DNA of 64,000 bases from positions 37,753,109 through 37,817,108 of the forward strand of contig CM076849.1 of NCBI GenBank assembly GCA_039519185.1, read 5' to 3'. The DNA comes from Astragalus membranaceus. Lineage: Eukaryota > Streptophyta > Magnoliopsida > Fabales > Fabaceae. How positions within the stretch are numbered: the first letter of the stretch is position 1; every line of letters starts with the position of its first letter. Below, piece after piece: positions 42,024 through 53,768 of this stretch. The notes under the pieces were generated by a model. That model did not search any database, was not told the origin of the DNA, and worked only from the letters and a program-made list of their open reading frames with translations. The position numbers were made by a program, and so were the translations under genes.

Positions 42024-45000
42024 ATGGTTTCTTTAACTAAACTTCTTTCACTTCTGCTTTTGGTGGTAGCTTCATTGTTAAGTGTGTATTCTATTGAAGT
42101 TTCAATTAAAACAATTTACATGGTACCTTTTAAATGCTCTTCAAACATTAGGACATGCAATGCTTCAATCTACCACATAAACTACAATCACAAGATAGAA
42201 GAAATATCCCATTTTTACTCTGTTAACTCTTCACATATCAAACCTATAAAGCGTGGCACTGAACAAGATTACCTCATAACAGTTCCTTGTTCTTGCAGAA
42301 ACACCAATAACCTTAAAGGATATTTCTATGATACTGTCTACAAGGTGAAGCCTAATGAAACTTTTGTGGATGTTCAAAATCTGGTTTATAGTGGACAAGC
42401 TTGGCAAGTTGTGGAAGATTTGGTCTCTAATGAGAATATAACAATACATATACCTTGTGGGTGTTCAGAAATTGAGTCACAAATTGTTGTCACATATACA
42501 GTTCAAAGAAGTGATACACCAACATCGATTGCCTTTTCTTTTGAATGCTACTCTTGATGGCATGGTGAGGATGAACCAAATTTTGGCTCCCACACCTAAT
42601 TTTATAGATATTGGTTGGGTGTTATATGTTCCCAAGGAATTGAAAGGATCCCCACATGCAAATGGAAAAAGTAAGTTCTCTGTCTCAAATATCTCTTAAA
42701 TTTGATTATGCATGGTTGTATTGGCAATTTCAGCGACATAAGGACGTCGGCTGCCAGGTTCAAACCTAGGTGTGGGTAGTGGTAGTGTGTGCGTGGTATT
42801 TATTTGTCATATCGTCTAAGTTGACTAAAAAAATATGCATGATATTTAGATATTTGCTTTAATTTGTTAATTGTGAGTGAATTAGATATTTACCTTTAAC
42901 CAAATTGATGTTAACTACCAACAATTGGGTTAGTCTTAGAGGTAACTTGGTTCTGATCCCACCCCAAGGTCTCAAGTTCGAGTCTTGAGTGTTGCAAAAA
43001 CTTTATTGGGAGGGGAGAACAAACGGAACGGCAAAATTGGGTACACGTGGTCTGTCAGGTTCCCTAGTGTAGATTAGTTATTGAAAAAGCCGATGGATTA
43101 TAGGCACCAATAACACATAAAAATATTGAAATTTAGTGACTAGGTAGAAGGTACTCTAATTTCTCTTGCTTGCTTTGGCTTTCTCTTGTTTGCAGATAGG
43201 AAACAAAAGTGGGTGATCATTATTGGTATCTTAGTGAGTGTGACATTACTTTCAGTTATTACCTTGATCATTCTCATTCTCAGAAGAAGTAGTAAAGCCG
43301 ATGAAACCAGAAAAGATGATCCAAATGCTTTCTCTAAAAGATCAATTGCCAATAGAACTGCTTCCTTAAGGAACTTTCATAAAGAATACATGGAAGGTAA
43401 CTTAAAAATAAAATTTTGAAAAGAAAAGCAAATTACCTTTCAAATGTACAAATTTTCAGTAGTAGACTTATTCATGGTGACTATTGGCGCAGATACAACA
43501 CAATTTGAATCAGACAGACCAGCAATTTATACTTTTGAAGAGATTGAACTAGCTACAAATAATTTCGATGAAACTCGAAGGATTGGAGTTGGTGGATATG
43601 GAACTGTGTATTTTGGAATGTTGGAGGATAAAGTATGGAAATCTTACCTAGACTCTTAAATGGTCACTGCTAATGCATTTTGTAGCACCGACACTTCAAG
43701 GTGCAGATGTGTGTGTCCGACACGTATCGCGTCAGACATCGACACCGGCACCTGGCGCCAACACTTCATTTACTCCCAATTTTCAAATTATTATCGGTTT
43801 ATCTGTGTCTGTGTTTGTGTCAGTGCTTCATAGCATAATTCAAGCATATTTTTTACTGTGCTAACTAAAAACTGGATGATAATAGCTCTTTTAACTTTCA
43901 GGAGGTTGCTGTGAAGAAAATGAAGTCAAACAAAACCAAAGAGTTCTATGCAGAACTGAAAGCTTTAGGCAAGATCCATCATATTAACATTGTAAGTAAT
44001 ATCTCTAACAAACATAGTTTTAAATATTTGATGTTTGATTATATTATAGATGTAATCACTGTTTTCAGGTGGAATTGTTGGGATATGCCAGTGGAGATGA
44101 TCACCTATATTTGGTGTATGAGTATGTTCCAAATGGATCTCTCAGTGAACATCTTCACGATCCACTACTAAAAGGTATATTGAGACATCTTCTAAAATAG
44201 CATAGACAAAGAACAATTGAATAAAGTGGATAATTGTTTTTAGATTTATATCAAGGAATCTAAACCCTGGTACTGGATCAGGTCACCAGCCTCTTTCATG
44301 GTGTGCAAGGACACAAATTGCACTGGATGGAGCAAAAGGTGTTGAATACATACATGATTACACGAAAGCGCGATATGTGCACCGTGATATAAAGACAACT
44401 AATATTCTTCTTGATGAAAAGCTCAGAGCAAAGGTACCTAGGAAAGTGCATTTTTCTTTTATATATGGGACCGGTAGAGTATATGTAATTTAGCAAATCA
44501 AGATTGTCTTCAATGACTATAGTTGTCATTCTAAATATGATATTTCTTCTCACAAAACAAATATAGCCAGACAAATGAAAGTGATTTTGAATCAAAGAAC
44601 CACACCATTTACCTTCATTTAATTTGATAAGTAGGTAGCAGATTTTGGACTTGCAAAGCTAGTAGAAAGAACCAATGATGAAGAATTCTTAGCAACAAGG
44701 CTTGTTGGAACACCTGGCTACCTTCCACCAGAGTAGGTTTTATGCTTTCTAATCATAAATTGATTTGATTAATTAATAAGTAGAGAAAATTACTTCACAG
44801 TTAATTTTGCTTCTGATATTATTACTTCTTTTTTTTCTTTTTAGATCTGTGAAGGAGCTTCAAGTGACAATAAAAACTGATGTATTTGCATTTGGAGTAG
44901 TTCTATCAGAATTGATAACAGGGAAACGTGCACTATTTCGTGACAACCAAGAAGCCAATAGTATGAAATCACTTATTGCAGTTGTAAGTGATTACAGAAA

Positions 45001-45464
45001 ATTATAAAAATGACACTATCAATTAAGTATTTTTTTTTTACAAAGATTACTCTTACACATATTTTTTACTTTAAATCTAAAAGGAAAGTAAGCTGATATT
45101 TCTTTGAATCACATTCAGGTTAACAAAATATTTCAAGATGATGACACGGTGACTGCTTTAGAAGATACAATAGATGGAAATCTTCAACGTAGTTATCCTA
45201 TTGAAGATGTCTACAAGGTTAGATGACCATTCTAAATCTCCAATCTTCACTCACATTCACCGTACCAATATATGGTTCCCTTTTCTATGCATGTTGCAGA
45301 TGGCAGAACTATCTCATTGGTGCTTGAGCGAAAATCCAGTAGACAGGCCAGAAATGAAAGAGATCGTTGGGGCATTGTCAAAGGTTGTAATGTCTTCAAT
45401 AGAGTGGGAAGCATCACTAGGTGGGGACAGCCAGGTCTTCAGCGGGGTATTTGATGGAAGATGA
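42024..45464 (+). CDS. LysM receptor-like kinase (LYK type), one frameshift in exon 1
   Basis: Ten exons with GT-AG borders: 42024-42670, 43196-43396, 43493-43632, 43902-43991, 44069-44174, 44282-44433, 44635-44732, 44845-44983, 45119-45217 and 45300-45464. A signal peptide (to about residue 23) precedes a LysM ectodomain with CXC pairs (VPCSC, IPCGC). The membrane segment WVIIIGILVSVTLLSVITLI is in exon 2. The kinase has IGVGGYGTVYFG, VAVKKM, VHRDIKTTN, DFGLAK and PGYLPPE, so all catalytic residues are kept. LYKs bind chitin-type or exopolysaccharide ligands at the plasma membrane. Exon 1 has one extra base near 42540 (SIAF/LLNATLDG); without it the total gives 611 residues. The closest subgroup may be AtLYK3/EPR3, from memory only. 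Confidence 0.88.
42725..42830 (+). repeat. SINE-like repeat in LysM kinase intron 1
   Basis: The segment from TTCAGCGACATAAGGACGTC through AGGTTCAAACCTAGGTGTGG to TATTTGTCATATCGTCTAA recurs in diverged form at 63346-63445. AGGTTCAAACC resembles a polymerase III B-box. No poly-A tail or duplication was seen. Confidence 0.45.
42925..43100 (+). repeat. Possible tRNA-derived SINE in LysM kinase intron 1
   Basis: GGTTAGTCTTAGAGGTAACT at the 5' side (A-box-like) and CTCAAGTTCGAGTCTTGAG (B-box-like) about 40 bases later are spaced as in a tRNA-derived promoter. Ends are not defined. Confidence 0.35.
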
Positions 45465-45773
45465 AGATTTTTTGCTAATTAATTAATTAATCAAGAATTG
45501 TATATGAAATATGAATCCTTGTCTTTGACGCGTTAATATACTAATTTGTTGTGTTTAGTCAAATGCCATGCTGCTGCCATTTTAGGTTAGCTTAGGTGTT
45601 GGGGTGTATAGAGAGATTTTGGTAGAAAATTATTGATTCAAATTGGGATAATGATTTTTGGTACCAAAATTGTTAATGCTAGCAACGATATGTGAAAAAA
45701 TTGGAAATATATAACTAACTTTAATGCCAGTAAAAGTATTTTAGGATACTAAAACATAATGGAAATTAAGAAA

Positions 45774-47830
45774 TGTAACTGAAAATCTTTCTGAATTGAA
45801 TGTATTACAAAGTGTGAAGATCAACTATACATATAAGGGGGATCTTCAATGAATCACCTATGTCAACTCTAACAGATTCTAACAAGTTAACAGAATTTGT
45901 AACTATTAACTAAACTAACCAACAACTTAATCAACTTGAGTTGGGTTTGGTTAGGTATACGTGCTAACCATAGTTATTTAAATATAAGGGATAGTTTAAT
46001 ACCCCCCCCCCCCCCAAGATGGAGAGTACAAATTCAGTCGACCCATCTTGGAGACAAGTTCTTGAAACAAAAGTCTAGGTATGCTTTTGTCAGTGAGTCT
46101 GCCAATTGCTCCTTGGACTGGATGTGGATGAGCGCTCCAGCAACTGAGATTGGACATGCTCACGGATAAAATGACAGTCAATATCAATGTGCTTCAATCT
46201 TTCGTTGCTGGTTGGGTTGTTGGCCATTTGAATGGCTGATTTGCTGTCACAAAAGATCATGATCCCTGCTGCAGGAATTTCAAAGGACCTCAACAGTTGT
46301 TTTATCCATATCAGTTCAGATGTTAAGGTGGCCAGAGCATGATACTCTGCCTCAGCAGAGCTTCTTGCCACAGTAACTTGCTTCTTAGATTTCCAAGATA
46401 CTAAAGCATGGCCCAAGTAGACACAAAAGCCAGTGGTTGATCTACGGGTAGCAACACAGCTATCCCAGTCAGCATCTACATATGCAGATAATTTGAGAGT
46501 AGATGTGGCAGGGGAAGAGCGGGCCTTGTCCTGGGGTTCCTTTAATGTAACGAAGGAGATGATATGCTGCCTGGAGGTCTGGAGACCGTGGCTGACTCAT
46601 GAATTGACTTAGCTTATTGACACAATAAGCAATATCTGGTCTAGAATGGGTTAAGTAAGTTAACCTGCCAATGAGTCTTCTGTATTCAGTAGCATCAGGA
46701 AGGATATCTCCTTCTGAATCAGACAAATTGGAGCCCAAGATCCATTGGAATTGGCAGTGGCTTAGCTATAGTGGGTCCAGTGTCTTCAAGGATTTGGAGA
46801 GCATATTTTCGTTGGCATAGATGAATGCCACGAGGTGAGTGAGAAATTTCCAGACCCAAGAAGTAGTTAACATTGCCTAGGACTTTAAGTTTGAAATATT
46901 CTTAAAGAATGTCTATGGTAAAGGAAACTAGAGTGGGATCACCACTTGCTACGTACTATGATATCATCCAGATACACAATGAGCACCACCATCTGGTGTC
47001 CTGAACCCTTAGTGAATAGGGATGTGTCAGGAGGGCTCTGTTAGAAACCACGTTGCTGTACAGTGGATGACAATTTTGCATACCACTGTCTGGAAGCCTG
47101 TCTAAGGCCATAGAGAGACTTGTGGAGCTTGTACACAAGGTTGGGATCCTTGGTTGGGTAGCCAAGGGGTATCTTCATGTATATACCTCTTCATCAAGTA
47201 TACCATTAAGGAAGCCGTTGTTGATGTCTAATTGCAAAATTGTCCACTGTTTTTGTGCTGCCACTGTGAGTAAGACACGAACTGTTGTTGGCTTTGCAAC
47301 AGGGGAAAAGGTGTCAAGAAAGTCCACACCAGCCTGTTGAGTGAACCCACGAGCCACTAGTCGTGCTTTGTAGCGATCTATGTTGCCATTTGCCTTGAAT
47401 TTTACTTTATAGAACCACTTGCTACTAATGGGGTTCTTGCCCTTAGGAAGTGGAACAATGGACTAGGTATGGTTTACCTCAAGGGCTGCAATCTCTTCAG
47501 CCATAGCCAGGCGCCATTCTGGGGATCTCATAGCTTGATGATAAAATTCTGGCTCCACAACAGCAGAGACTTGGCAAATGTAACTTCTGAAGGATTGGTT
47601 AATGTGGTCATAAATGCGGTAGTTGTTCATGGGATAGAGAACATTGCTGCATGAGTAGGGTTGCAAGTAATTGGGTGGCCTGGTTGCTCGAGTTGATCTT
47701 CGAGGAACTGTTGGATCTTGCTCAGTTATGGGAGAGACAGGAACCACTGGTGTTTGAGTTGTGTTTGCTGGTGTTTGAGGGACAGGTTGATCAAGGGTTT
47801 CTTGCATAGAATCTGGGTTAGAAGGTATAT
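45774..47830 (-). mobile_element. 5'-truncated Ty1/copia element
   Basis: Minus strand. It holds the linker RRSTRATRPPNYLQPYS, then reverse transcriptase ARGFTQQAGVDFLDTFSPVA and the catalytic region VLIVYLDDIIV (near 46960), RLIGRLTYLTHSRPDIAYCV, and RNase H VSWKSKKQVTVARSSAEAEY. The frame is broken several times. A tract of 14 C on the plus strand (46002-46015; a purine run on the element strand) separates coding from a 3' LTR of about 228 bp (45774-46001). Gag, protease and integrase are missing and no 5' LTR is present. It lies 310 bp downstream of the LysM kinase. Confidence 0.82.
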
Positions 47831-48093
47831 CTTTTCACTAAATACAGTGTAAACTTCATAAGAAACAACAAAAAATAATCTAATTTCTACTCGTATAATA
47901 GTCATCTAATTACTTCCTTTCATATGACCTATAAGAAGCGACTTGATAAGTCCCAACTTTCTACAAAGAGAGTGAGGATATGCATTCTCGATAACTTTTT
48001 CGTCCTTTATGAGCTTTCACCTTCTCTCTTAAAAACGCTAAAAAAATATGGTTTGTTACAAACTTTGAATTGGATTCAAGAGAAGAGTTTCTT

Positions 48094-48897
48094 TTTTTTT
48101 TTGAAAGGGGAAATACTTCATTCAATTGATAACGAGAGCATCAATACAAGCTAAACGAAGTAAATGAGGTAGGACATATCCAACCCTCAAACTAGGATCA
48201 ACAAATCTAAGATAAAGAACTACACACTGATTGTAGGCATTAGAGCCATTACATTTAGAAAGATTAGAAACCCTAAAACCATGGCCGACCCAAGTACAAT
48301 GACGAATCATCCAAATTATCAATAGTTTTCGCTTCCAGGAAGAGGTAGTCAGTGACTGAGACTCTGCTGTCTTTCTCCCAATCTAGTTACGGATGATATC
48401 TTTGACTAGTGTTCGCTCCTTTTGACTAATGATGGTCTCAAGACTAGCCAACTTAACCTGAAGATCAGCTGCTAAATGGTAAGTGGAGACAGCCGTAAAC
48501 GGGGTAGCAATGCCCATAGCCTTAACCATCACCACATAATGGTATAATGTCGACAACAAAGTGCTTTGGCATCCAAAATCGAACGATCGGTAGTGAAATA
48601 GGCATGAGGACTCGCGTGAGGAAGGAGATGGGGTTGTGGTTGGTGGTGAAGGAAGGTGGGTTTGGGCGGTCGGTTGTAGTGAGATGGGGGTTTGAGGGGG
48701 TAGGCATCGTGGGGGGTGGGTGGAGATGGAAGAACAGAGGAGAAGGCCAAGCAGTGGAGGGGAAGAGTGCCACCACGAAGGGAGGAGGGATATGCCTCCA
48801 AGGAGGAGGGGGGAAGCCGTAACTGAGCCCCGCGGTTCGTAGGGAGGAAAAACCCTAACAGATTCTTTCGGCTCGTAGGGGAGAGCATTTTGCTTTT
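48094..48897 (-). mobile_element. Retroposon with poly-A tail and 16-bp target duplication
   Basis: AAGAGAAGAGTTTCTT flanks the insert at 48078-48093 and 48898-48913. On the minus strand the insert starts CAAAATGCTCTCCCCTACGA and ends in a run of A (T run on the plus strand at about 48094-48102). A Pro/Ser-rich frame (48888-48529, MLSPTSRKNLLGFF..) opens it. Long variable duplication plus poly-A is the mark of LINE-type retrotransposition; I see no reverse transcriptase, so it is a short or 5'-truncated retroposon. Confidence 0.75.
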
Positions 48898-48913
48898 AAG
48901 AGAAGAGTTTCTT

Positions 48914-49276
48914 TAGTATAACCATTGAGCTAGATTGTAAACCGACATTGATAGAATTTCTGACCCAAATTTTCCTTAGTTTCACAATGAATTTGGAAGT
49001 TTTACTAAGAGGCAAACTAACTAAGTTGCTCGCAATTTAGCCGGAGCATCTAAGTCTTATGCTAGCATCCATAATTTTAATTATACTCCTCCATATATTA
49101 TGTTATCCATTTTGAACGAAATGAATTAAGTTTCTTCCTGTCAAACTTTTTTTTTTTAAACTAATGTGTATTAAATGGCTCTCGGCAATCAGAAATAATT
49201 CGTTATTCGTATTGCCTTAAAAATTTGTAATTCACACTACAAATTAATTTTTAAATCTGAAAACTCTTTTTTTGCG
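48914..49276. other. Intergenic upstream of AP-1 mu, nothing recognised
   Basis: AT-rich, with homopolymer T runs. No frame assigned. Confidence 0.4.
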
Positions 49277-49285
49277 CTAAAAAAA

Positions 49286-49499
49286 GGGTGATTCTAGGGT
49301 GAAAGAGCAAATTAAATCTTTCACCGATGAAATACTAAAATTGACCATTGGATGTAGTATAAAAATTCATCAATGGTTGAGATTTAATATTGGTTGATTC
49401 AATCTTAACCATTCATAGCATTTTAAACAATATCCAACGGTCAATTTTAGTGTTTCACCGGTGAGAAACTTAATTTGCTCTCTCACCCTAGAAGCACCC
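49286..49499. mobile_element. Mutator-like MITE (214 bp) with 9-bp TSD
   Basis: Nearly the whole element is one inverted repeat of about 65-70 bp arms: left GGGTGATTCTAGGGTGAAAG, right, inverted, GGGTGCTTCTAGGGTGAGAG, continuing through GAGCAAATTAA and ACTAAAATTGACC. CTAAAAAAA is duplicated at 49277-49285 and 49500-49508. It ends 158 bp before the AP-1 mu ATG, so it lies in or beside that promoter. Confidence 0.85.
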
Positions 49500-49558
49500 C
49501 TAAAAAAACATTAATTAAAAACAATAAAACAAAATAATAATCTGTTCCCTCTATGCGG

Positions 49559-49572
49559 CAACGACGTCGTTG
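49559..49572. promoter_or_regulatory. GACGTC palindrome in the AP-1 mu promoter
   Basis: CAACGACGTCGTTG is a perfect 14-bp palindrome centred on GACGTC, the C-box core bound by plant bZIP factors. It lies about 90 bp upstream of the ATG in a region with no clear TATA box. Function is inferred from the motif only. Confidence 0.4.
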
Positions 49573-49657
49573 GGTAATAGTCCCCGTTCTTCATCGTCGT
49601 CTTGTTCTTTCTTTTTGTTTCACCGTTTAGGATCCAATCCGGTGATCGGACGCAGCA

Positions 49658-52600
49658 ATGTCAGGGGCAGCCTCAGCTCTGTTCCTCCTCGACATCAAAG
49701 GCCGCGTCCTCATCTGGCGTGACTACCGTGGCGACGTCTCCGCCGTCGACGCCGAACGCTTCTTCTCCAAACTCATCGACAAACAGGTTCCACTTCACTT
49801 CCATTCCTCATTCTCACTCACACATTCAATTATTCATCCATTATCTCAGATCCAAATTCAACTTCACGCTAAATATGCTGTTTCTGAAGAATTTTAGTTT
49901 CCATTTGGTTTTCTTGTTTGCTAAACGTTGCAGGCTGATTCACAGTCTCAAGATCCAGTTGTATACGATAACGGTGTAACCTACTTGTTTACACAGCACA
50001 CCAATGTTTACCTTGTGATTGCCACGAGACAAAACTGTAATGCCGCTAGCCTTATATTCTTTCTTCATCGAGTAATTGATGTAAGCGTCTTCTGATTCTA
50101 ACCTTAATTAAATTGAGAATTGGATTTTGTGATGATAGGTTTTTGTAACTAACGATCTATCAGTGCAATTCGTGTTCTGTGGCAGGTATTTAAGCATTAT
50201 TTTGAAGTATTGGAAGAGGAATCACTTAGGGATAACTTTGTTGTTGTGGTAAAATTTCGACATTTCTCTGAGTTCAAAATCTTGTGAATGCGCGAATGAA
50301 TTCATTGAGTTGTGTCGTTTTGTTTTGATATTTGGATTTGTTGTGCTGTTTGCAGTATGAGTTACTTGATGAAATTATGGACTTTGGCTACCCTCAGTAT
50401 ACTGAGGCAAAAATTCTTAGTGAGTTTATTAAGACCGATGCTTATAGAATGGAAGTTACGCAGAGACCTCCCATGGCTGTGACAAATGCCGTCTCTTGGC
50501 GTAGTGAAGGAATAAACTACAAGAAAAATGAGGTGGCTGTTACAGAATTTGTTCCTTTTTAAATTGCTATTTGGTGGTTTGGGCTACTAAATTGTACTTT
50601 TCTGTTTTGTCTTCAGGTTTTCTTGGATGTGGTGGAGAGTGTTAACATTCTCGTCAATAGCAATGGGCAATTAATTAGATCTGAAGTTGTTGGGGCATTG
50701 AAGATGAGAACATTTTTAAGGTTTACTATTTTGCTTTGCTTGAGATCTAATGAATTTCTAGGTATTATTTTGAGATGGCTGTTAACTAATTAGGCTTTCT
50801 AGTTTTGAAATTTTGATTGCAACATCTAAATTGTAGTAATACGTTGGCTTATCAATATGCGGATCTCAGTTTTCTGGTTTCTGCTTTTGACTTTTCGGTG
50901 TTTCTATTGTCGTGTCGTGTCTACAGTTCTCATGCATGGAGGGTATAATATATGTATAGGGTTGCTGATGAGGACTTAAAAGATACACATTAGGAATAGG
51001 GAACCGAGCCTAGATAAACTGATTCTTTTGTATCAGATATAGCTAAAATTTGAGGAATGCAAATGAAATTTGCAAATTGGACTTGGAGCATGTTATTTTC
51101 TGTTTGTACTGATTCCATGCTTATGGATTGCTTTATTCATTTGGTAGTTCTGAATTTTTCTTTAGGATCTCATGCTGAATGTATGTCAATTTTCTACCCA
51201 TTAGATATTTTGCAGACAGGTCCAACCACTGGATGCATGCTACTCCTTCAATTTAGAATTGAGAGCATTAACTGTGAAGTATCTATTAATCAACGTGCAT
51301 GCTGTAATATTCATCTGAAAACTTATATGTTCCGTTCTTGGCTTATATTAATGCAGTGGTATGCCCGAATGTAAACTTGGCTTAAATGATAGAGTATTAT
51401 TAGAGGCACAAGGTAGAACAACCAAGGGAAAGGCAATAGACTTGGAAGACATCAAATTTCATCAGTATGTATGATTTGACTTTCTTGTCTTTTCAAACTG
51501 GTCGGTTACCCCAAAAGTTTTGATATACTTTCAAATTATGTCTGACATTTTATGAAGGTGTGTGCGTTTGGCTCGATTTGAAAATGATCGAACAATTTCT
51601 TTCATACCACCTGACGGGTCGTTTGATTTGATGACATACAGGCTCAGTACACAGGTTTATCTTCTTCTGTAGATATGAAATGAGTTTCTGTTTTGAGAGG
51701 TAGGGAACACACACACACGAAAAGAGAGAGAGACTGAGAGAGAACCGAAGTGTTTTGAAGTCTCTGTTGATTCTACCATTCTTTTCAGGTTAAGCCTTTA
51801 CTTTGGGTCGAAGCAAATGTTGAAAAGCATTCGAAGAGTCGCATTGAGATAACGGTAAAAGCTAGGAGCCAGTTTAAGGAACGTAGGTACTGAGATTTCT
51901 TCTTTTCTCATATCAGTTATTTGCCTCGCTATTATTTTTTTAATAGAAGATGGGGAATTGCTCCCTTCTAATTCATGCAGTGAAGTTTTTGCTCTACGAT
52001 TTAGTCTGCCCTACGTATCCATATTTCCCCAACTAATAGGATTTATTTTATAGCACTGCCACAAATGTTGAGATCGAGTTGCCCGTGCCTGTTGATGCAA
52101 CCAATCCTAATGTTCGAACGTCAATGGGATCTGCATCATATGCACCCGAGAAAGATGCATTGATCTGGAAAATTAAATCCTTCCCTGGAGGAAAGGTATC
52201 TTGGAAGCGGCATTGAATCCTTAAATAACATCCATTTTCATTCCTCAACTTGATTTTAATTTATTGCATTTGGTTCTCTACTTTGATACTTTCAGGAGTA
52301 TATGTTAAGAGCAGAATTTCGTCTTCCCAGTATAACAGATGAGGAAGCAGCTCCTGAGAGAAAAGCTCCAATACGCGTCAAATTTGAGATACCATATTTT
52401 ACTGTTTCTGGAATACAAGTATGCTACATAAACATGGTTTTCTTATATTCAGAATGTTGTTAGGCTATTTTTTCAGCATTGGATATAATGTTTGCTTCCT
52501 TTGATGCCTCTGATTAAAATTTGGTTAGTATTTCCTTTATCGTAATATAGCATACGCTCCATTCTGCTGTCTGTCTCATCATTTGCCTTTTGGTGTGTAC

Positions 52601-53041
52601 CACTGTTAGAATTTTTTTCTCTGCTTGAATGGATTGAGCTAAACAAATCTATTTTAGTTCAATTTGTTTTCACAGCTCAATTGATATTCAGAAATTTTCA
52701 AGAAAGGTTTATGAATGTTATTGGAAAAGAATCGATACAATTGATAGTGGAAAAACTAACTTCACATCAGAAAAGGATTAGAAATCAATACGCTGAATTT
52801 TGTATATAACATCAGCAACCCATATGATGTATTGGTCTGATTAAACTTTACCCTCATATTTTGATGGGTATGTTCATTTAGCTGAAGCTTTGATTCATTT
52901 GATGAAGATGGTAATCAACATGTAAATGTTTTGGTCTTTTAGGTGAGATATTTGAAGATTATTGAGAAGAGTGGGTATCAGGCTCTTCCATGGGTGAGAT
53001 ACATAACAATGGCAGGAGAGTACGAACTAAGGCTTATTTAG
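49658..53041 (+). CDS. AP1M2: AP-1 clathrin adaptor complex medium subunit (mu)
   Basis: Eleven exons: 49658-49786, 49934-50080, 50186-50248, 50356-50532, 50617-50720, 51357-51464, 51558-51654, 51789-51886, 52054-52195, 52296-52418 and 52943-53041. They total 1287 bases, giving 428 residues in one open frame, the normal length. The N-terminal longin-like domain reads ALFLLDIKGRVLIWRDYRGD, YDNGVTYLFTQHTNVYLVIA, RDNFVVVYELLDEIMDFGYP. The C-terminal mu-homology domain includes GMPECKLGLNDRVLLEAQGR, FIPPDGSFDLMTYR, PLLWVEA, ASYAPEKDALIWKI and YLKIIEKSGYQALPWVRYIT. It sorts cargo with tyrosine motifs at the trans-Golgi network/early endosome; the Arabidopsis AP1M2 (HAPLESS13) is the close match I recall. 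No defect seen. Confidence 0.95.
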
Positions 53042-53768
53042 GCTCTTGTATCCTTTTTTTGGTGACTGTATCATCTCATCTACGATGATTAGCGACTTCA
53101 AACAGATGGATGGGGGCTGGGACTCTTCAAAGAAGGTGGAATTTATCTGGTCAAACCATCTTTCTCTTCATGATAGTTATTTTGGCTACCAATAGTAAGT
53201 TGCTCTTTGTCTATAAAGTTCATACCAAAGCATCAGGAATTTGCAAGTGAGTCTGTATCTCCTGTGTAAATCCTTTCTGACAGTTCTGCTTTTGTTGGGA
53301 AAGTGTTTTTTATCCCTGTTACTTTTTAGCGATCTGATTTCATCTTTTTCCATTGTTTTTATATTGTAATTTGATTTACATTTATAAGAGAATTTTCAAC
53401 TTTTGTATCTCATTTATTTTTTAGCTTTTGTATTGCCTTGCATTTCGAAAAAGGCAAAACACAATTGATTTCCTTAAAGAGCAACATTTTTTGTTATACT
53501 TCTGTAAAGGGGAATGCTTTCCATCACGACAAGTTGATTTCGTGAGGACACACGAACCTTAAAGTTGATTACGTCAAAATAACAGCCACGAATTGTGTTC
53601 TTTTTTTCTTAGTCACATATATGTGCCTGTGTGTGTATTGAATTTGGGGATAAGGCTGTGCTCAAACTAGTGCTACTTAACATTATTTTCCTGAGAAATG
53701 CTTCTCAAACACTATTTCATTCATTCTGTAAACAAAAACATTCTTTCCATTCATCTAATCAACGCTAA
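53042..53768. other. 3' regions of AP-1 mu and TAR copy A (convergent genes)
   Basis: Plus-strand AP-1 mu ends at 53041 and the minus-strand aminotransferase ends at 53769, so the two genes converge. The space holds both 3' UTRs. No further gene seen. Confidence 0.6.

Noticed and set aside
43673..43864. Short frame in LysM kinase intron 3 with GADVCVRHVSRQTSTPAPGA
   Set aside because: The kinase exons splice cleanly around it; the sequence looks like a dispersed noncoding repeat in the intron.
48529..48888. Pro-rich minus-strand frame and its plus-strand Gly/Val-rich mirror as host genes
   Set aside because: Both lie inside a retroposon with a 16-bp duplication; at most an element frame of unknown role.
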